A stretch of 8,629 nt of DNA from DATKAB01 sp964542745 (GTDB lineage: Bacteria; Eisenbacteria; RBG-16-71-46), in assembly GCA_964542745.1 (NCBI GenBank), contig CAZIVR010000132.1, forward strand, positions 1 through 8,629, in the 5' to 3' direction. The position numbers and the translations under genes were made by a program. The stretch's first letter is position 1, and each line of letters begins with the position of its first letter. The notes beneath the pieces were generated by a model. It had not been told where the DNA came from. It was given only the letters and a program-made list of their open reading frames with translations, and ran no database searches. Shown one piece after another: positions 4,474 through 8,629 of the stretch.

Positions 4474-7299
4474 TTGAATTTTCGAATCATGCGCGGCCGA
4501 TGCGTGGCCGCCCTGTTGACGCTCGGACTCGCGTTCGCCCCGGCGGGGGATGCCGGCGCGGTCCTGTCCGAGCGGGGAGGCACCGGCGTCTGGGAACTCC
4601 AGAGCGCCGAGAGCAAGCGGGCGGGGAGGCTGGAACTCGGCTTCTTCGGCTCGTACAAGCGATTCGGGCTCGGCGATCCGTCGGGCACGCGCCTGAACGG
4701 CCTGCGCGGGGGCGCCAACGCCGCCTTCGGGCTCGCGGGAGGTTTCGAGCTCTCGGGCACGATTCCCGTCTACGGCTACTACACCAGCACCGGGACCGGT
4801 TCCGGCATCCCTGTGGAGAGCATCAGTGCGCGTCTCGGCGACGTGTCGTCGCGCCTGCGCTGGACCGGTCCCTTCATCCTTCCCGGGCTGCGGCTGGGCC
4901 TCGAGGGTGACGTGCTGTTCGCCACGGGCGACGACCGCGTCGAGAGCTATCCCGGGCGCGGGGCGGTGCGCCCGTACACCAACCGCGAAAACAACTACAC
5001 CGGGCGCGCCATGCTGACGTGGGACGCGACCCGGGCGGGCACGGCGGCGCCGATCCGGCTGCATGCGAACGGCGCGTACACCTTCCAGGGCGACGAGAGC
5101 CGCTACGGCCTCCCGCAGGTGCTGCTGCCGCTTCCGGCGCCCGCGCCGGCGAGGAACCGCGACAACGACTTCCTCACGCTCGGCGGCGCCATGGAAGTGG
5201 ACCTTCCGCGCGTCACGCTGTTCGGCGAGGCGGTGACCGACCAGTTCGTGAACGAGCGCGGCACGTTCGCGGGACGCGAGAACCGCATGTTCGTCACGCC
5301 CGGCATCCGCTTCTGGCTGCCGGGGGGCGCGGCCCTGACCGGCGCCTACAGCTTCGACATCTCCAAGGACGACGGGCGCACGGCCTTCAAGCCGCGCGAG
5401 GCCTGGGCCAAGAACGAGTGGCGCGTGGCGTTCTCGCTCGGCACGGTGTACCGGCGCGCGGGTTCGGGCCCGGCCGTGGCCGCCGCGGTGAGCGAGCCGC
5501 TGCCGGCCGTGACCGCGCAACGCCCGGCGCCACAGCCCGGCCCGCCCGCGCCGGCGGACCCCGCTCCGGCCCGGGTGGCCGCGCGCGACACCGCGACGAC
5601 CGCCCGCGCCTCCGCGACGGTCCCGTCGCGGCGCGAGCGCCGCGACGTGCAGGAGGACTCGCCGGTGCCCACGAAGGCCGCGGCGGCGCCTTCGGCTGTC
5701 GTCGCGCCGGCGGACACGCCGGGCGTGGCGTCACCCACGGGCGGGGCGGTGTCTCCCGCGATGCGTCCGGCTTCACCGGCGCCGGCGGCCTCCGGGCTGC
5801 GCGACACCGACGGCGACGGGATTCCCGACGACCGCGACGGATGTCCGCTGCAGGCCGAGGACTGGGACGGCTTCCAGGATCTCGACGGCTGCCCGGATCT
5901 CGACAACGACCAGGACGGGATCCCCGACGTGCGGGACCAGTGCCCGAACGATCCCGAGACCTACAACGGTTACTACGACTTCGACGGCTGCCCGGACGAG
6001 GTGGCGCCGCGCTGGATCGGGGCGCGGGACGCCGCGCCCGAGCCCGGCCCGCGCGCCGCGCTTCGCGCTCCGGCCGCGACCGACACGCTGAGGGGGCCGG
6101 GCGCACCGGCCCGCGCGGCCGTGGCGCCCACCGTGACGGGCGGCGCGGCGCGTGCCATGGCCGCCCCGCCCGCGGCGGCGACGATGGGCACGGCGGTCCC
6201 GCCGGTGGCGGGGGTCTCCGCGGCTTCGCCCGCGGCGACCGCGCCGACGGCCGCGGCCCCGAGCCCGCTCGCGGACTCGCTGCGACTTCAGCTCGAGTTC
6301 GAGCGCGCGCGCCGCGAGGACCTGCAGGCGCGCCTCGAGCGCAGCGAGACCGAACGGCAGCAGGCGGTCGGCATGCTGGGCGAGGTCCGCCGCACGGCCG
6401 CCGCCTCCACGGCCCGGGAAACCGTTCAGGTGCCCCGCCCCGTGGCGGCGGCGCCCGCCGCGACCACGCCGGCCGCGCCGCGTGTCGCCTCGACTTCCGC
6501 TTCGGGAAGCGCGGCCGCGACGGCCGTCATGGCGGAGGAGAACCAGCGGCGGCTGCGCGATCTGGAGATCGCCAACGCCGAGCTGCGGGGCCGCATCGAG
6601 TCCTACGAACGGGGCCGGAGCGTGACGACGCAGACTCCGGCCTCGCCGGTCGTCGTGTCGTCGCCGCGCATCGAGCCGGCCGCGTCTTCGCCGGCGGCCG
6701 TCGGCGGCCCGGCGCCGGGGGGCACGAACGCCGCCGCCGAACGCCTCGCCGTGCTCGAGGCCGAGATGGCGCAGCTCAGGAACCAGCCGGTCCCGGCCGG
6801 TGCGCGCGACACGAGCGCGACGTTGATCCTGCAGCGGCTCGCGCGGATCCAGGCTTCCATGGACTCGCTGCGGAACGCCGAGCCCGTTCCCGTGCCGGTG
6901 GAGCCGGCCGGAACCGATCCCGGCGCCGTGAGCGAACTGGACGCGATGCTGCCCCTCGGTCGGGCGCGGGTCTATCCCGAGGTCCGCTTCGCGCCCGGGG
7001 GCACGGCGCTCGCCGCCGAGGCGGGCGCCGTGCTCGAGCGGCTGGCGACGGCGCTCGTCCGCGTGCCGGGGGCGCAGATCCGCGTGATCGGGCACACCGA
7101 CGACTCGGGTGGCGCGGCGGACAACCTGCGGCTGTCGAGGGATCGCGCGGTGAGCGTGGCCGAGGACCTGTTCGCGCGCGGCGTGGCCCGCGCGCAGGTG
7201 GCCGTCGAGGGCCGGGGCGAGGAGGCGCCGGTCGCGTCGAACGCGACCGCCGCCGGACGCCAGGCCAACCGGCGCGTCGAGTTCGTGAGGGTGAAATGA
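4474..7299 (+). CDS. OmpA-family protein: beta-rich N-terminus, TSP3 calcium repeats, Ala/Pro linkers, coiled coils, peptidoglycan-binding domain
   Basis: This 941-residue secreted envelope protein probably ties the outer membrane to peptidoglycan. The TTG at 4474 is chosen because GAGGGGG (4461-4467) stands 6 nt before it; the alternative ATG at 4489 is too far away. A signal peptide covers residues 1 to about 30 (cleavage likely after DAGA). Residues 30-330 are rich in Gly and alternating hydrophobic strands, like an outer-membrane barrel. Residues 335-443 are an Ala/Pro linker. Residues 444-509 hold thrombospondin type-3 repeats (DTDGDGIPD, DNDQDGIPD, four Cys). Coiled coils are likely near 599-643, 686-713 and 753-770, separated by Ala-rich spacers. 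The OmpA domain (about 820-941) has GHTDD (Asp876/877) and NLRLSRDRA (Arg891), the diaminopimelate-binding pattern, and ends in NRRVEF. OmpA proteins are usually about 350 residues, so this one is very long. It is the first gene of a four-gene run. Confidence 0.9.
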   Translation: MNFRIMRGRCVAALLTLGLAFAPAGDAGAVLSERGGTGVWELQSAESKRAGRLELGFFGSYKRFGLGDPSGTRLNGLRGGANAAFGLAGGFELSGTIPVYGYYTSTGTGSGIPVESISARLGDVSSRLRWTGPFILPGLRLGLEGDVLFATGDDRVESYPGRGAVRPYTNRENNYTGRAMLTWDATRAGTAAPIRLHANGAYTFQGDESRYGLPQVLLPLPAPAPARNRDNDFLTLGGAMEVDLPRVTLFGEAVTDQFVNERGTFAGRENRMFVTPGIRFWLPGGAALTGAYSFDISKDDGRTAFKPREAWAKNEWRVAFSLGTVYRRAGSGPAVAAAVSEPLPAVTAQRPAPQPGPPAPADPAPARVAARDTATTARASATVPSRRERRDVQEDSPVPTKAAAAPSAVVAPADTPGVASPTGGAVSPAMRPASPAPAASGLRDTDGDGIPDDRDGCPLQAEDWDGFQDLDGCPDLDNDQDGIPDVRDQCPNDPETYNGYYDFDGCPDEVAPRWIGARDAAPEPGPRAALRAPAATDTLRGPGAPARAAVAPTVTGGAARAMAAPPAAATMGTAVPPVAGVSAASPAATAPTAAAPSPLADSLRLQLEFERARREDLQARLERSETERQQAVGMLGEVRRTAAASTARETVQVPRPVAAAPAATTPAAPRVASTSASGSAAATAVMAEENQRRLRDLEIANAELRGRIESYERGRSVTTQTPASPVVVSSPRIEPAASSPAAVGGPAPGGTNAAAERLAVLEAEMAQLRNQPVPAGARDTSATLILQRLARIQASMDSLRNAEPVPVPVEPAGTDPGAVSELDAMLPLGRARVYPEVRFAPGGTALAAEAGAVLERLATALVRVPGAQIRVIGHTDDSGGAADNLRLSRDRAVSVAEDLFARGVARAQVAVEGRGEEAPVASNATAAGRQANRRVEFVRVK

Positions 7300-7313
7300 A
7301 AGGGGGCGGGAGC

Positions 7314-7826
7314 ATGAGGATGTCGAGAATCGGATGGGCCTGGGTCGCGGCGTGGATGCTGGGGGCCGGCTTGATGGCGGGCCCGGCCGCCGCGCAGGGC
7401 ACGGTGGGGAGGACGGCGGTCGGGTTCGAGGCCGGCCTGCCGATGGTGCTCGGGGTGGACGCCAGCCACCGCATGACGCCGCACCTCCGGATCGGCCTCG
7501 GCTTCGGTCGCATCGGCGGGCTGACCTCGCTGCGTTCCGAGGCGCGATGGCTGCTCCAGGAGGAAGTGCCGCTGCGATTCGTGCCTTCGTTGGTGGCGGG
7601 CGCGGAGCAGTACTTCCTCAAGCGGGACGAGCTCGACGCCACCCCGCTCGGCGTCCACGCCGCGTTCGCGGTGGACTACCACTTCGCGAGCCCGGTCTCG
7701 GTGGGCGTGCGGGTCGGGGCGCTCAAGACGTTCGGTTCCTCGGGAGCCGGAGACGTGAAGGTTTTCTCGATCCGGAACGGATACGAGAGCGGAACGTTCA
7801 ACCTCGGCGTCCGCTATCACTTCTAG
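7314..7826 (+). CDS. Small secreted outer-membrane beta-barrel protein
   Basis: This 170-residue protein starts with a clear signal peptide (hydrophobic stretch at 6-23, likely cleavage after Ala27 in PAAAQG). The mature part has many short alternating strands rich in Gly and aromatics (HLRIGLGFGRI, SVGVRVGAL), with no membrane helix. It ends in GVRYHF: a C-terminal Phe with alternating aromatic residues is the recognition signal for the BAM insertion machinery. An 8-stranded barrel would fit the length. Start choice: AGGGGG (7301-7306) stands 7 nt before the ATG at 7314. The ATG at 7296 overlaps the previous stop (ATGA) and has GAGG 5 nt upstream, so it is a real alternative that would add six residues. 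No specific family is recognised. The position behind the OmpA gene suggests a partner role in the envelope. Confidence 0.8.
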   Translation: MRMSRIGWAWVAAWMLGAGLMAGPAAAQGTVGRTAVGFEAGLPMVLGVDASHRMTPHLRIGLGFGRIGGLTSLRSEARWLLQEEVPLRFVPSLVAGAEQYFLKRDELDATPLGVHAAFAVDYHFASPVSVGVRVGALKTFGSSGAGDVKVFSIRNGYESGTFNLGVRYHF

Positions 7827-7829
7827 CCC

Positions 7830-7853
7830 GCGGCTCCGGCACTCCCGGGCCGC
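7830..7853 (+). terminator. Intergenic hairpin between barrel and YtxG-like genes
   Basis: GCGGC plus CCGG (7830-7834, 7836-7839) pairs with CCGG plus GCCGC (7845-7853), a 9-bp stem with one bulged T and a 5-nt loop, starting 3 nt after the stop codon. No T tract follows and the next Shine-Dalgarno begins right after it (7854). It is more likely an attenuating or mRNA-stabilising hairpin than a full terminator. Confidence 0.4.
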
Positions 7854-7868
7854 AGGAAGGCGGTTCCC

Positions 7869-8264
7869 ATGACGTGGATGGAATTCTTTCTGGCGCTGGT
7901 CGCGCTGGCGGCCGTGGCGACGGCGATCGCGACGATCGTCCTCGTCCGGCGGCTCCTCCCCCTGATTCGCAGGACGGACGAGCTGGCCCGCAACGCCAAC
8001 GCCACGGTGGTGCGTCTCGAGGGTGTGACGCGGGAGGCCGAGGCGATGGTGCACGGCGCCCGGAGCGTCGAATCCCGCGTCACCTCCACGGTGCACGGGC
8101 TGCTCGACCAGGTCGAGCCTCCCCTCCGGACTCTCGGATCCCTCGTCGCGGCGGTGCGGGCCGGCGCGGCGGTGTGGTTGAACGCCCGCGGTCGGCCGTC
8201 GGACCAGACGGTGAACGGTGAACCCCATCGGGGCGCAGGCGCCCCTGCAAGGAGCGAATCATGA
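7869..8264 (+). CDS. DUF948/YtxG-like membrane-anchored protein
   Basis: This 131-residue protein has one N-terminal membrane helix (about residues 5-28) followed by a basic RR patch and a long helical, probably coiled-coil segment (about 35-105) with the pattern TVVRLEGVTREAEAM, which resembles DUF948 (YtxG) proteins. The C-terminal 25 residues are polar and Gly/Ala-rich. Shine-Dalgarno AGGAAGG (7854-7860) lies 8 nt before the ATG. The stop overlaps the ATG of a YtxH-like gene, which strengthens the identification: ytxG and ytxH are neighbours in a sigma-B-controlled general-stress operon of Bacillus. The biochemical function of the family is not known. In this diderm context the protein would sit in the inner membrane with its helix on the cytoplasmic or periplasmic side, not decidable here. 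Confidence 0.65.
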   Translation: MTWMEFFLALVALAAVATAIATIVLVRRLLPLIRRTDELARNANATVVRLEGVTREAEAMVHGARSVESRVTSTVHGLLDQVEPPLRTLGSLVAAVRAGAAVWLNARGRPSDQTVNGEPHRGAGAPARSES

Positions 8265-8521
8265 GCGAGAACAGGAATCTGGACGTGATGATGGCCTTCG
8301 GGCTCGGAGTGCTCGCGGGCACGGTCGGCGCGCTGCTGCTGGCCCCGGCCTCCGGCGAGGAGACCCGTCGCCGGCTCGGCGAGATGGCGAACGACGTCGC
8401 GGGGCGCGTCAAGGAGGGCGCCGGCACCGTGACCTCGGCGGTAAAGGATCAGGTGAGCCGCGTGTCGCACGCGGTGGAGGAAGGCAAGCTCGCCTACCAG
8501 CGCGAATCGCGCGGAGCCTGA
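8261..8521 (+). CDS. YtxH-domain general-stress-type protein
   Basis: The 86-residue protein fits the YtxH family: a short Gly-rich hydrophobic segment (about 9-28: AFGLGVLAGTVGALLLAP), then the hallmark APxSGEETRRRL and an amphipathic, charged helix to the end (about 33-80). Members are small stress proteins whose molecular role is unresolved. Shine-Dalgarno AAGGAG (8249-8254) stands 6 nt before the ATG, which overlaps the upstream YtxG-like stop (ATGA). A 6-bp hairpin (8230-8245, stem GGGGCG/CGCCCC) ends just before the Shine-Dalgarno and could tune translation. The gene is followed by a strong hairpin and is probably the last of the operon. Confidence 0.85.
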   Translation: MSENRNLDVMMAFGLGVLAGTVGALLLAPASGEETRRRLGEMANDVAGRVKEGAGTVTSAVKDQVSRVSHAVEEGKLAYQRESRGA

Positions 8522-8537
8522 GACCCTGACCCGACGC

Positions 8538-8562
8538 GCGGCGCCCCAGGAGGGGGCGCCGC
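8538..8562 (+). terminator. Terminator-like hairpin at the end of the OmpA-YtxH operon
   Basis: GCGGCGCCCC (8538-8547) and GGGGCGCCGC (8553-8562) form a perfect 10-bp stem around the loop AGGAG, 16 nt after the ytxH-like stop. Only a short CTTG follows, so the T tract is weak, as is common in GC-rich genomes. This is the best terminator candidate in the window. Confidence 0.65.
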
Positions 8563-8578
8563 CTTGAATGGTTCGGTT

Positions 8579-8629
8579 GTGCCGCGGAGAATGTGGCTGG
8601 CGGTGATCCTGCAGGGGGATCGCCGGCAT
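8579..8629 (+). CDS. Possible start of a further gene (3' partial), uncertain
   Basis: From GTG 8579 or ATG 8591 the frame is open to the window edge and reads MPRRMWLAVILQ, a basic then hydrophobic start that would suit a membrane or exported protein. The only Shine-Dalgarno-like bases (GGAG, 8586-8589) are too close to the ATG, and 17 codons are too few to judge. No family can be named. The rest of the tail after 8562 shows nothing else apart from an imperfect inverted repeat around CTGCAG near 8600-8624. Confidence 0.2.
   Translation, partial: MPRRMWLAVILQGDRRH

Noticed and set aside
3322..5520. Minus-strand open frame of 732 codons
   Set aside because: It spans the channel gene, the intergenic region and half of the OmpA gene, with low-complexity Arg/His/Glu content and no domain; a shadow.
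5773..7095. Minus-strand open frame opposite the OmpA linker
   Set aside because: Arg/Gly-rich, no recognisable fold; the + strand frame has TSP3, coiled coils and an OmpA domain.
5019..7313. Long + strand frame running into the barrel gene
   Set aside because: The part before about 7296 is the +1/+2 shadow of the OmpA gene; only the C-terminal part after the signal-peptide start is a real protein.
1..8629. CRISPR arrays, tRNA or rRNA genes, insertion sequences, attachment sites
   Set aside because: No regularly spaced direct repeats, no tRNA-like cloverleaf or CCA context, no transposase motifs or terminal inverted repeats were seen.

Overview
The window is about 8.6 kb of very GC-rich, gene-dense bacterial DNA. 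All genes I can support lie on the + strand. Several junctions are ATGA overlaps or tight spacings, so they look like operons. The predicted products include an OmpA-family protein with a signal peptide, a small outer-membrane barrel ending in Phe and an MscS-like channel. This points to a diderm (Gram-negative-type) organism. The mix of an actinobacterial-style DUF4032 protein, a YtxG/YtxH-like pair and an OmpA protein with thrombospondin type-3 repeats would fit a high-GC lineage such as Myxococcota, Gemmatimonadota or a related candidate phylum. The sequence alone does not decide which.

Region 1 (1-975) is the 3' part of preA, the catalytic FMN/Fe-S subunit of NAD-dependent dihydropyrimidine dehydrogenase (pyrimidine catabolism). 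Its start and any preT partner lie outside the window. Region 2 (1035-3028) holds a DUF4032 protein with a kinase-like fold, overlapping by 4 nt the start of an ECF-type sigma factor. Region 3 (3032-4249) holds a candidate ECF promoter, an 87-residue orphan protein, an overlapping short MscS-like channel and a strong terminator-like hairpin. Region 4 (4359-8562) holds a second candidate promoter and a complex dyad leader. These precede a 941-residue OmpA-like protein (TTG start), a 170-residue secreted barrel, a DUF948/YtxG-like protein, a YtxH-like protein and a final hairpin.

The most interesting reading links regions 2-4. The two candidate promoters upstream of the channel operon and the OmpA operon share a TGACG box and a GTCT box at exactly the same spacing, which is typical of ECF sigma promoters. 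The sigma gene next door is coupled to a kinase-like protein, and no recognisable anti-sigma gene follows it. My inference is a cell-envelope stress module. In it, a DUF4032 kinase-like protein and an ECF sigma factor control a mechanosensitive channel, a peptidoglycan-anchoring OmpA protein, a small barrel and two YtxGH-type stress proteins. The gene identities are well supported. The regulatory connection rests on two matching sites and on gene order, and is a hypothesis.
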